Below, in pieces: positions 19,279-25,869 of a stretch of 64,000 bases of DNA. The first letter of the stretch is position 1; the number at the start of each line of letters is the position of its first letter. The position numbers were made by a program, and so were the translations under genes. Source of the stretch: Paraburkholderia dioscoreae (GTDB taxonomy: Bacteria; Pseudomonadota; Gammaproteobacteria; Burkholderiales; Burkholderiaceae); contig NZ_LR699553.1 of NCBI RefSeq assembly GCF_902459535.1, positions 558,001 through 622,000 of the forward strand. Direction: 5' to 3'. Under the pieces are notes generated by a model, which saw only the letters and a list, made by a program, of their open reading frames with translations, was not told where the DNA came from and ran no database searches.

Positions 19279-20694
19279 TCAAGCCGCCCAGGAGAAGATC
19301 TTGCCCGGGTTCATCAGATTGTGCGGATCGAGCGCGTGCTTGATCGAGCGCATGGTGTCGACCGCGACTTCACCGTGTTCTTCGAGCAGGAAGCCCATCT
19401 TGTGCAGGCCGACGCCATGCTCGCCCGTACAGGTGCCGTCCATGCGCAGCGCGCGCTCCACGATGCGATGGTTCAGGCGCTCGGCTTCGGCCAGTTCTTC
19501 TGGCTTGTCGGGATCGATCAGGATCGCAACGTGGAAGTTGCCGTCGCCGACATGGCCCACGATCGGGCAGGGCAGCGGCGACGCCTTCAGATCCTGTTCC
19601 GTTTCCTCTACACATTCCGCGAGGCGTGAGATCGGCACGCAGACGTCGGTCGTGACCGCGCGGCAGCCGGGCTTCAGTTGCAGCATGGCGAAATAGGCGT
19701 TGTGGCGCGCGTTCCACAGACGGCTGCGGTCTTCCGGACGCGTGGCCCATTCGAAGCCTTCGCCGGCATTCTGCGCGGCGATCTCCTGGACGAGTTCGGC
19801 CTGCTCTTTCACGCCGGCCTCGGTGCCGTGGAACTCGAAGAACAACGTGGGCGCTTCACGCAGCGTCAGATTCGAGTGGCGATTGATCGAGCGGATGGCC
19901 AGCGAGTCGACGAATTCGACGCGCGCAATCGGTACGCCGATCTGGATCGTTTCGATGACCGCGCGAACCGCATCGCCCATTGACGGGAACGTGCATACCG
20001 CCGCGGACACCGCTTCCGGCTGCGGATACAGGCGGACCGTGATTTCCGTAATCACGCCGAGCGTGCCTTCCGAACCGACGAACAGGCGCGTGAGATCGTA
20101 ACCTGCGGACGACTTGCGGGCCCGCGTGCCGGTTTTGATCACGCGGCCGTCGGCCAGCACCACGGTCAGTCCGAGCACGTTTTCGCGCATCGTGCCGTAG
20201 CGCACGGCGTTGGTACCCGACGCGCGCGTGGCCGACATGCCGCCGATGCTCGCGTCCGCGCCGGGGTCGATCGGGAAGAACAGACCCGTGTCGCGCAACG
20301 CCTCGTTCAACTGTTTGCGCGAGATGCCGGGCTCGACGGTGACGGTCAGGTCTTCGGCGTTGATCGACAACACCCGGTTCATTTCCGACAGATCGATCGA
20401 TACGCCGCCTTGCACCGCGAGCAGATGCCCTTCCAGAGACGAGCCGTTACCGTAAGGGATGACCGGGACGTTGTACTGGCCGCACAGTTTGACGACGTTC
20501 TGCACGTCTTCGGTGGTGCGTGCGAACACGACGGCGTCAGGCAGTTGGGGATCGAACGGCGATTCGTCGCGGCCATGATGGACGCGCACTGCTTCGGACA
20601 CGGACACGCGATCGGTGAACGCGGCCTTGAGCGCGCTCAGCAGCTCGGCGGGAAACGGACGGCGCAACGGGGCCGGCGGCACGGGATGATTCAC
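19279..20694 (-). CDS. FAD-linked D-2-hydroxyacid oxidase (GlcD / D-lactate dehydrogenase family)
   Basis: A 471-residue PCMH-type flavoprotein related to GlcD and to mitochondrial-type D-lactate dehydrogenase. It has PYGNGSSLEGHLLAVQGG and GMSATRASGTNAVRYGTM in the FAD domain, RARKSSAGYDLTRLFVGSEGTLGVI, and C-terminal GHVGDGNFHVAIL, TGEHGVGLHKMG and LMNPGKIF. These point to oxidation of a D-2-hydroxyacid, most likely D-lactate or glycolate; the substrate cannot be fixed from sequence. The start is GTG at 20694 with an AGGAG ribosome binding site 7 bases upstream. As first gene of the minus-strand run with glcDEF 71 bases downstream, it probably shares their promoter and supplies a related activity. 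Confidence 0.88.
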   Translation of the reverse strand: MNHPVPPAPLRRPFPAELLSALKAAFTDRVSVSEAVRVHHGRDESPFDPQLPDAVVFARTTEDVQNVVKLCGQYNVPVIPYGNGSSLEGHLLAVQGGVSIDLSEMNRVLSINAEDLTVTVEPGISRKQLNEALRDTGLFFPIDPGADASIGGMSATRASGTNAVRYGTMRENVLGLTVVLADGRVIKTGTRARKSSAGYDLTRLFVGSEGTLGVITEITVRLYPQPEAVSAAVCTFPSMGDAVRAVIETIQIGVPIARVEFVDSLAIRSINRHSNLTLREAPTLFFEFHGTEAGVKEQAELVQEIAAQNAGEGFEWATRPEDRSRLWNARHNAYFAMLQLKPGCRAVTTDVCVPISRLAECVEETEQDLKASPLPCPIVGHVGDGNFHVAILIDPDKPEELAEAERLNHRIVERALRMDGTCTGEHGVGLHKMGFLLEEHGEVAVDTMRSIKHALDPHNLMNPGKIFSWAA

Positions 20695-20933
20695 GCATGT
20701 CTCCTGATATGTAGGGCGATGCTGGTTTGCAGCAGGTGTTTCATTTTACGCCGATCGCCCGCGGGCCGGCGTTGGAGCCGGTCGACGCTCCTATAATGGC
20801 GGCGACTTCACGATGCGCGCAATATGGATAAACGCGGTGCCGGATGAGCGGCGCCGGGCCACGGTGGGCCTGCGCGTTGGGCCGCCTCGGCCACATTGGG
20901 CCGCGCGTCATCACTGAATGCATGGGAGACATG

Positions 20934-21488
20934 ATGGGCAATCGCTTGAGCAAAATCGCCACCCGCACGGGTGATGACGGCACCACGGGCCTCGGCGACG
21001 GCAGCCGTGTGCGCAAAGACAGCGCGCGGATCGCCGCGATCGGTGACGTGGACGAACTCAACTCGAATGTCGGCGTGCTGCTGTGTGAAACCTTACCGGA
21101 CAAGGTACGGGCAGCGCTGGTCACGATCCAGCATGACCTGTTCGACCTGGGCGGAGAGCTGTGCATTCCCGGCCACACGATGATTACCGACCGGCAACTC
21201 GGACAACTCGACGACTGGCTGGCCGACTACAACGCGGCGTTGCCGCCGCTGAAGGAGTTCATCCTGCCGGGCGGCTCGCGCGCGGCCTCGCTCGCGCATG
21301 TGTGCCGCACCGTGTGCCGGCGTGCTGAACGGGCGATCGTTGCGTTAGGCGAACACGAGACTATTAATGCCGCACCGCGCCAGTATGTGAACCGGCTGTC
21401 CGATCTGTTGTTCGTGCTCGCGCGCGTGCTCAACCGTGTGGACGGCGGTACTGACGTGCTGTGGCAACACGAGCGCCGCGCAAGCTAG
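20934..21488 (+). CDS. Cob(I)alamin adenosyltransferase, PduO type
   Basis: This enzyme transfers the adenosyl group of ATP to cob(I)alamin, making adenosylcobalamin. The 184-residue protein has the PduO-type N-terminal phosphate-binding segment TRTGDDGTTGLGDGSRVRKD, GDVDELNSNVGVLL, and the C-terminal helices with LPGGSRAASLAHVCRTVCRRAER and NRLSDLLFVLARV. The ATG at 20934 is preceded by GGGAG at good spacing; another ATG lies directly before it. A TATAAT element at 20792-20797 is a possible -10, although no -35 stands at ideal distance. It is divergent from the FAD oxidase/glc run. No other cobalamin genes are nearby. Confidence 0.93.
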   Translation: MGNRLSKIATRTGDDGTTGLGDGSRVRKDSARIAAIGDVDELNSNVGVLLCETLPDKVRAALVTIQHDLFDLGGELCIPGHTMITDRQLGQLDDWLADYNAALPPLKEFILPGGSRAASLAHVCRTVCRRAERAIVALGEHETINAAPRQYVNRLSDLLFVLARVLNRVDGGTDVLWQHERRAS

Positions 21489-21563
21489 CGCGGAGCCGTG
21501 GCAAGACGCGCGTGATAGCGCGACGACGCATGCACGATCACATGCATTGGTGAGTCTTGCATG

Positions 21564-21749
21564 TTAGCCGACTGCCAGCGTGACCGGCTTGCCGATCCGG
21601 CTCATCATTTCCACGAGCGTGTCGATGGTGAACTTGGTGGTCTTCTTGTTGACCACGTCGGACACGCGCGGGCGCGACACCATCAGAATCTCGGCCGCCT
21701 CGGCCTGCTTCAGATGATGCTGTTCGATCCAGGTGGACAGTTCCGTCAT
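21564..21749 (-). CDS. Small XRE-family helix-turn-helix protein (61 aa)
   Basis: The 61-residue product is almost entirely one XRE/Cro-type helix-turn-helix: KQAEAAEILMVSRPRVSDVVNKKTTKFTIDTLVEMM split around residues 14-49, followed by a beta-like tail GKPVTLAVG. This resembles the DNA-binding core of HigA-type antitoxins and of the orphan XRE regulators that accompany them. An in-frame stop lies just upstream of the ATG, so the frame is complete and not a fragment of a longer reading frame. No toxin partner is adjacent: the neighbours are aroG and, convergently, the cobalamin adenosyltransferase. Function and targets are unknown. The ribosome binding site is weak, but the strong HTH similarity supports coding. 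Confidence 0.72.
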   Translation of the reverse strand: MTELSTWIEQHHLKQAEAAEILMVSRPRVSDVVNKKTTKFTIDTLVEMMSRIGKPVTLAVG

Positions 21750-21796
21750 ACGGTACAGAGGCGGTTAAGGGCGCGCCATTTGTCCGTTCGGCCAAT

Positions 21797-21826
21797 AAAG
21801 AAACCCGGCTTTAGCCGGGTTTCTTT
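21797..21826 (-). terminator. Intrinsic terminator after aroG
   Basis: A perfect 14-bp stem (AAAGAAACCCGGCT / AGCCGGGTTTCTTT) with a 2-base centre lies 27 bases past the aroG stop. The T-rich flank on the minus strand makes it a rho-independent terminator for aroG, and its symmetry allows action in both directions. It separates aroG from the downstream HTH gene. Confidence 0.85.
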
Positions 21827-21853
21827 GCATCCACTGCTGCAATCAGCGCGGCT

Positions 21854-22927
21854 TCAGTTGCCGCTGCCGCGTGCCACACGGCGCTGCTTCACCGCGTCGG
21901 CGAGGCCTTCCAGCACGGCGACACTTTCATCCCAGCCGATGCATGCGTCGGTAATGCTCTGGCCGTACGTCAGCGCGCAGCCTTCCTGCAGATCCTGGCG
22001 GCCTGCCACCAGATTCGATTCCACCATCACGCCGACAATCCGTTCGTCGCCCGAAGCAATCTGGCGGCCGATATCCGCACACACCGGAATCTGATTCTCG
22101 TGCTTCTTCGAGCTGTTCGCGTGGCTCGCGTCGATCATCAGACGCGCGGCGAGACCGGCCTTGCCGATGTCCGCGCACGCGGCGTTGACGCTGTCCGCGT
22201 CGTAGTTCGGCGTCTTGCCGCCGCGCAGAATGATGTGGCAGTCCTCATTGCCCGCGGTCGACACGATCGCCGAGTGGCCGCCCTTGGTGACCGACAGGAA
22301 ATGGTGCGGCTGCGAGGCGGCCTTGATCGCGTCGACCGCGATTTTGACGTTGCCGTCCGTGCCATTCTTGAAGCCGACTGGGCACGACAGGCCCGAAGCC
22401 AGTTCGCGGTGCACTTGCGATTCGGTGGTGCGCGCGCCGATTGCGCCCCACGAGATCAGGTCGGCGATGTACTGCGGACTGATCATGTCGAGGTATTCGG
22501 TGCCGGCCGGCAGGCCGAGTTCGTTGATGCGCAACAGCAACTCGCGCGCGGTGCGCAGGCCTTCGTTGATCTTGAAGCTATTGTCCATGTTCGGGTCGTT
22601 GATGAGACCCTTCCAGCCAACAGTTGTGCGCGGCTTTTCGAAGTACACGCGCATCACGATTTCGAGCTCGCCGGCAAAGCGCTTGCGCTGCTCGACCAGA
22701 CGGCCGGCGTATTCCATCGCCGCTTTCGTATCGTGAATCGAGCACGGTCCGATGATCACGATCAGGCGATCTTCCATGCCGTGCAGAATGCGATGCATCG
22801 CGGTGCGCGAGTTGTAGATCACGTTGGACACCGTTTCGTCGCAGGCGAATTCACGGATCAGGTGAGCGGGCGGCGTGAGTTCTTTCAATTCGCGGATGCG
22901 GACATCGTCGGTGTTGTGCGGGGGCAT
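21854..22927 (-). CDS. aroG: 3-deoxy-7-phosphoheptulonate (DAHP) synthase, class I
   Basis: This enzyme condenses phosphoenolpyruvate with erythrose 4-phosphate in the first step of the shikimate pathway, committing carbon to Phe, Tyr, Trp and folate aromatics. The 357-residue protein has the AroG/AroF/AroH family blocks VIIGPCSIHD, RVYFEKPRTTVGWKGLINDP, GARTTESQVHRELASGLS, GFKNGTDG, HASHANSSK-like IDASHANSSKKHENQ and GVMVESNLVAG. The ATG at 22927 has a GGAGAA ribosome binding site. Which effector inhibits this isozyme cannot be told. A long leader with a Phe/Tyr/Trp-rich peptide and terminator upstream indicates control by transcription attenuation (see those features). Its own terminator follows. 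Confidence 0.95.
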   Translation of the reverse strand: MPPHNTDDVRIRELKELTPPAHLIREFACDETVSNVIYNSRTAMHRILHGMEDRLIVIIGPCSIHDTKAAMEYAGRLVEQRKRFAGELEIVMRVYFEKPRTTVGWKGLINDPNMDNSFKINEGLRTARELLLRINELGLPAGTEYLDMISPQYIADLISWGAIGARTTESQVHRELASGLSCPVGFKNGTDGNVKIAVDAIKAASQPHHFLSVTKGGHSAIVSTAGNEDCHIILRGGKTPNYDADSVNAACADIGKAGLAARLMIDASHANSSKKHENQIPVCADIGRQIASGDERIVGVMVESNLVAGRQDLQEGCALTYGQSITDACIGWDESVAVLEGLADAVKQRRVARGSGN

Positions 22928-23038
22928 GTTGTTCTCCAATCGGTTCGTAGCGTGTTCGCGCAGGCAGTCAGGATTGCGATGAAGCGGCGATGCCAGAGCG
23001 GACAACCATCAAAAATAAAGTTTCAAAGGCATGAGGCG

Positions 23039-23071
23039 AAAAAAAAACCGCCAGACTGGCTGGCGGTTTTT
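23039..23071 (-). terminator. Attenuator terminator in the aroG leader
   Basis: On the minus strand a 12-bp stem AAAAACCGCCAG / CTGGCGGTTTTT with a 5-base loop runs into nine T residues, a very strong intrinsic terminator placed more than 110 bases before the aroG start. Its upstream arm, CCGCCAG (23066-23060), can alternatively pair with CTGGCGG inside the leader ORF (23121-23115), giving the mutually exclusive antiterminator expected of an attenuator. Confidence 0.88.
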
Positions 23072-23097
23072 CGGGAATTCTCGGTGTTCTGCGTGCA

Positions 23098-23166
23098 CTA
23101 ACACCCCTCTCGATCCGCCAGCGGTCTGAGATGCCAAAAAAAGTAAAAATAAAACTTGGCGGACAT
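23098..23166 (-). CDS. aroG leader peptide (22 aa) rich in Phe, Tyr and Trp
   Basis: A 22-codon ORF (ATG 23166, TAG 23098) encodes MSAK, then F-Y-F-Y-F-F-W at codons 5-11, then HLRPLADREGC. Seven consecutive aromatic codons between a sigma70 promoter and an intrinsic terminator upstream of DAHP synthase are the signature of a ribosome-mediated attenuation peptide. The RNA segments are TCCGCCA (codons 2-4, 23163-23157), TGGCGGA (codons 14-16, 23120-23114), CCGCCAG (23066-23060) and CTGGCGG (23054-23048 on the minus strand). They pair as 1:2, 2:3 or 3:4. Stalling at the aromatic codons would mask segment 1 and favour 2:3; finishing translation would mask segment 2 and favour the 3:4 terminator. 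The ribosome binding site is weak, the main caveat. Confidence 0.85.
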   Translation of the reverse strand: MSAKFYFYFFWHLRPLADREGC

Positions 23167-23202
23167 GACGAATGAGGTCGCAGGTCAAAAAGGGTGAGTG
23201 AC

Positions 23203-23231
23203 TTTATAACCCGGTCAGGCTGCACTTGCAA
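23203..23231 (-). promoter_or_regulatory. Sigma70 promoter of the aroG leader
   Basis: TTGCAA (23231-23226), a 17-base spacer and TATAAA (23208-23203) form a near-consensus sigma70 promoter reading towards aroG. Transcription would start near 23196, giving about 30 bases before the leader-peptide ATG and about 270 bases before aroG. Confidence 0.8.
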
Positions 23232-23243
23232 GCTACCGGGCAT

Positions 23244-23294
23244 AAAAATGCGGGAAATCCGCATACTTCGCGCAATGTGTGCGCGAAGTATGCG
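23244..23294 (-). terminator. Compound hairpin/terminator after tldD
   Basis: Twelve bases past the tldD stop, a perfect 15-bp stem CGCATACTTCGCGCA / TGCGCGAAGTATGCG with a 5-base loop (23260-23294) is overlapped by a second, smaller hairpin ATGCGG-ATTTC-CCGCAT (23264-23248). That hairpin is followed by five T on the minus strand. The two cannot form fully at once. Together they look like the tldD terminator, ending just upstream of the aroG promoter. Confidence 0.75.
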
Positions 23295-23305
23295 TTTGTA
23301 ACGAA

Positions 23306-24772
23306 TCAGGCAGTGCCGCCAACCGTCATCCGGTCGATCCGCAGCGTGGGCTGGCCGACGCCCACCGGCACGCTCTGGCCTTCCTTGCCGCACACGCCCA
23401 CACCCGAATCGAGCTTCATGTCGTTGCCGATCATGCTGACGTATTTGAGCGATTCCGGACCGCTGCCGATCAGCGTTGCGCCCTTCACCGGATACGTGAC
23501 CTTGCCGTCTTCGATCATGTACGCCTCGGAAGCCGAGAACACGAACTTGCCGTTGGTGATGTCGACCTGGCCGCCGCCGAAGTTCACCGCATACAAGCCG
23601 TTCTTCACGGAGGCGATGATTTCCTGCGGATCCTTGTCGCCATTGAGCATGTACGTGTTGGTCATGCGCGGCATGGGCAGCGCGGCGTACGACTCACGGC
23701 GCGCATTGCCCGTGACCGGCATCTTCATCAGGCGCGCGTTCAGCGTGTCCTGGATGTAGCCCTTCAGGATGCCGTCTTCGATCAGCGTGGTGCACTGGGT
23801 CGGATTGCCTTCGTCGTCGATATTGAGCGAGCCGCGGCGGTTCGGCAGCGTGCCGTCGTCCACCACGGTCACGCCCCTGGCGGCCACCTGTTCGCCGATG
23901 CGCCCCGCGAATGCCGACGAACCCTTGCGGTTGAAGTCGCCTTCCAGACCGTGGCCGATCGCTTCGTGCAGCAGCACGCCGGGCCAGCCCGGTCCGAGCA
24001 CGACGGTCATCGCGCCCGCCGGCGCCGGACGGGCTTCGAGGTTCACCAGCGCCGCATGCACCGCGTCGTCGACGTAGCCTGACAGCACGTCGTCGGTGAA
24101 ATAGGCGTAGTCGAAGCGGCCGCCGCCGCCGCCGCTGCCGATTTCGCGGCGGCCGTTCTGCTCGGCGATCACCGTGACCGACACACGCACCAGCGGACGG
24201 ATGTCGGCCGCGAAGCCGCCGTCGCTGCGCGCGACCAGCACCACGTCGTATTCACCGGCGAGGCCCGCCATGACTTGCTGGATGCGCGGATCGCGGCCGC
24301 GCGCCATCTTTTCGATGCGTTCGAGCAGCTTGACCTTGGCGGTGGCGTCGAGCGAATGGAGCGGATCGGCCGGCAGATAAAGATCGCGCCCGGCAATGCC
24401 GGTCAGCGACGAGGCCACCTTGATCTTCTGCTTGCCGCCGCCCGCCTTGGCGATCGAACGGGTGGCGAGCGCCGCCTGACGGATCGCTTCGGGCGACAGG
24501 TCGTCCGAATAGGCGAACGCCGTGCGGTCGCCCGACACGGCGCGCACGCCGACGCCCTGGTCGATGCTGAAGCTGCCGGACTTCACGATGCCTTCTTCGA
24601 GACTCCACGCTTCGCTGCGCGTGTACTGGAAGTACAGGTCGGCGTAGTCGATCTTGTGCGTGAAGATTTCGGCGAGCGTGCGGGTGAGCAGGGCTTCGTC
24701 GAGACCATAGGGCGTCAGGAGGATGTCCTTGGCGGTGGCGAGATTACGGATACCGGGTTCGATGATGTTCAT
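23306..24772 (-). CDS. tldD: Metalloprotease TldD
   Basis: TldD works with TldE/PmbA as a zinc-dependent protease that unfolds and degrades unstructured peptides; in E. coli it matures microcin B17 and degrades CcdA. The 488-residue protein carries the family zinc motif HExxxH at residues 269-274 (LLHEAIGHGLEGDFN) and the conserved C-terminal Gly-rich region with INFGGGQVDITNGKFVFSASEAYMIEDGKV. The expected TldE partner is not in the window. The gene lies 120 bases downstream of the nitrilase-family amidase on the same strand, an arrangement (yhdP, amidase, tldD) commonly seen in proteobacteria, so the three are probably an operon. Confidence 0.95.
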   Translation of the reverse strand: MNIIEPGIRNLATAKDILLTPYGLDEALLTRTLAEIFTHKIDYADLYFQYTRSEAWSLEEGIVKSGSFSIDQGVGVRAVSGDRTAFAYSDDLSPEAIRQAALATRSIAKAGGGKQKIKVASSLTGIAGRDLYLPADPLHSLDATAKVKLLERIEKMARGRDPRIQQVMAGLAGEYDVVLVARSDGGFAADIRPLVRVSVTVIAEQNGRREIGSGGGGGRFDYAYFTDDVLSGYVDDAVHAALVNLEARPAPAGAMTVVLGPGWPGVLLHEAIGHGLEGDFNRKGSSAFAGRIGEQVAARGVTVVDDGTLPNRRGSLNIDDEGNPTQCTTLIEDGILKGYIQDTLNARLMKMPVTGNARRESYAALPMPRMTNTYMLNGDKDPQEIIASVKNGLYAVNFGGGQVDITNGKFVFSASEAYMIEDGKVTYPVKGATLIGSGPESLKYVSMIGNDMKLDSGVGVCGKEGQSVPVGVGQPTLRIDRMTVGGTA

Positions 24773-24892
24773 GCGAAGTGTGTTCTGCTCGATACGAAGG
24801 ATTCAGTTAGCGCCTCAATCACTCACCAGATGAGTACAGGGCGCCGCAGTTTCAATGTCACGCGAGTGGGTTTATCAACTGGATCAGGTGAG

Positions 24893-25744
24893 TCAACTGA
24901 GCACACGATGACGCCAGGCGGGCAGACTCTGTCGCACTTCGTCGATGCGCGCACGCTCGAGATTGCCGGCGACCACGCCTGCGCCTTCGTCGCGCACCGC
25001 GACGATTTCGCCCCACGGGTCGATCAGCATGCTGTGGCCCCACGTACGGCGGCCATTTTCATGTTTGCCGCCTTGCGCCGCGGCCAGCACGTAACACTGA
25101 TTTTCGACCGCCCGCGCGCGCAGCAGCATTTCCCAATGCGCGCGGCCGGTCGTGTAAGTGAACGCCGACGGCACCACGATCAGCGTGCAGTCGCCCATGC
25201 GCCGGTACAGCTCCGGAAAGCGCAGATCGTAGCAGACCGACAGGCCCACGCGGCCGAACGGCGCCTCGAAGCTGCGCACTTCGCCGCCGGGGCAGATGGT
25301 GCGCGCTTCGTCGAACGATTCCGCGCCCTTTTCGAAGTTGAACAGATGGATCTTGTCGTAGCGCGCGGCCTCGTTGCCCTGCGGGTCGAACACCAGCGTG
25401 GTGTTCAGCACGCGCGAGGCTTCAGGCGACATCAACGGCAGCGTGCCGCCGATTACCCAGACGTGGTGGCGGCGCGCGGCGTCGGCGAGAAAGCGCTGGA
25501 TCGGTCCGTCCTGATAGGGCTCGCGCACGGCGAGCTTGTCCGTGTCCTTGAAGCCCATGAAGCAGAAGTACTCAGGCAACAGGACGAGTTGCGCGCCTTC
25601 GGCGGCGGCTTCGGCGATCAGACGCGCGGCTTCGGCGAGATTGCGCTCGCGATCCGGTGTGCTCACCATTTGCAGCGCGGCGACACGGAAGGCGCTTTCC
25701 AGGGAACCGCTGGACACGGTTGAAGAGACCTGTGTTTCGCTCAT
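24893..25744 (-). CDS. Nitrilase-superfamily amidase (deaminated-glutathione amidase type)
   Basis: A carbon-nitrogen hydrolase of 283 residues with the Glu-Lys-Cys triad visible: Glu58 (VLLPEYF), Lys131 (YDKIHLFNF) and Cys171 (SVCYDLRFPELYR). The DKIHLFNFEKG...F stretch and overall pattern are closest to the Nit1/YbeM group, which hydrolyses deaminated glutathione as metabolite repair; this assignment is by pattern, and other omega-amidase substrates remain possible. I start at the ATG at 25744; an upstream ATG at 25768 would add eight residues. It lies between yhdP (upstream, 125 bases) and tldD (downstream) in a frequently conserved trio. Confidence 0.88.
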   Translation of the reverse strand: MSETQVSSTVSSGSLESAFRVAALQMVSTPDRERNLAEAARLIAEAAAEGAQLVLLPEYFCFMGFKDTDKLAVREPYQDGPIQRFLADAARRHHVWVIGGTLPLMSPEASRVLNTTLVFDPQGNEAARYDKIHLFNFEKGAESFDEARTICPGGEVRSFEAPFGRVGLSVCYDLRFPELYRRMGDCTLIVVPSAFTYTTGRAHWEMLLRARAVENQCYVLAAAQGGKHENGRRTWGHSMLIDPWGEIVAVRDEGAGVVAGNLERARIDEVRQSLPAWRHRVLS

Positions 25745-25869
25745 GAGCGTTCGGAAAACTCCCGGCAAGGCGGCGCGATTCGCTTGCGCCGCATACGTCG
25801 TTCAAGACTGGCTGGGGCCGCTCGTGCCGCACGGCGCCTGTCTGACCGGGGAAAGGGTCGGATACAGGC

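Noticed and set aside
21538..21795. Frameshifted longer form of the small HTH gene.
   Set aside because: An in-frame stop lies directly before the HTH start codon and the other frame has no HTH character upstream, so there is no sign of a broken longer gene.
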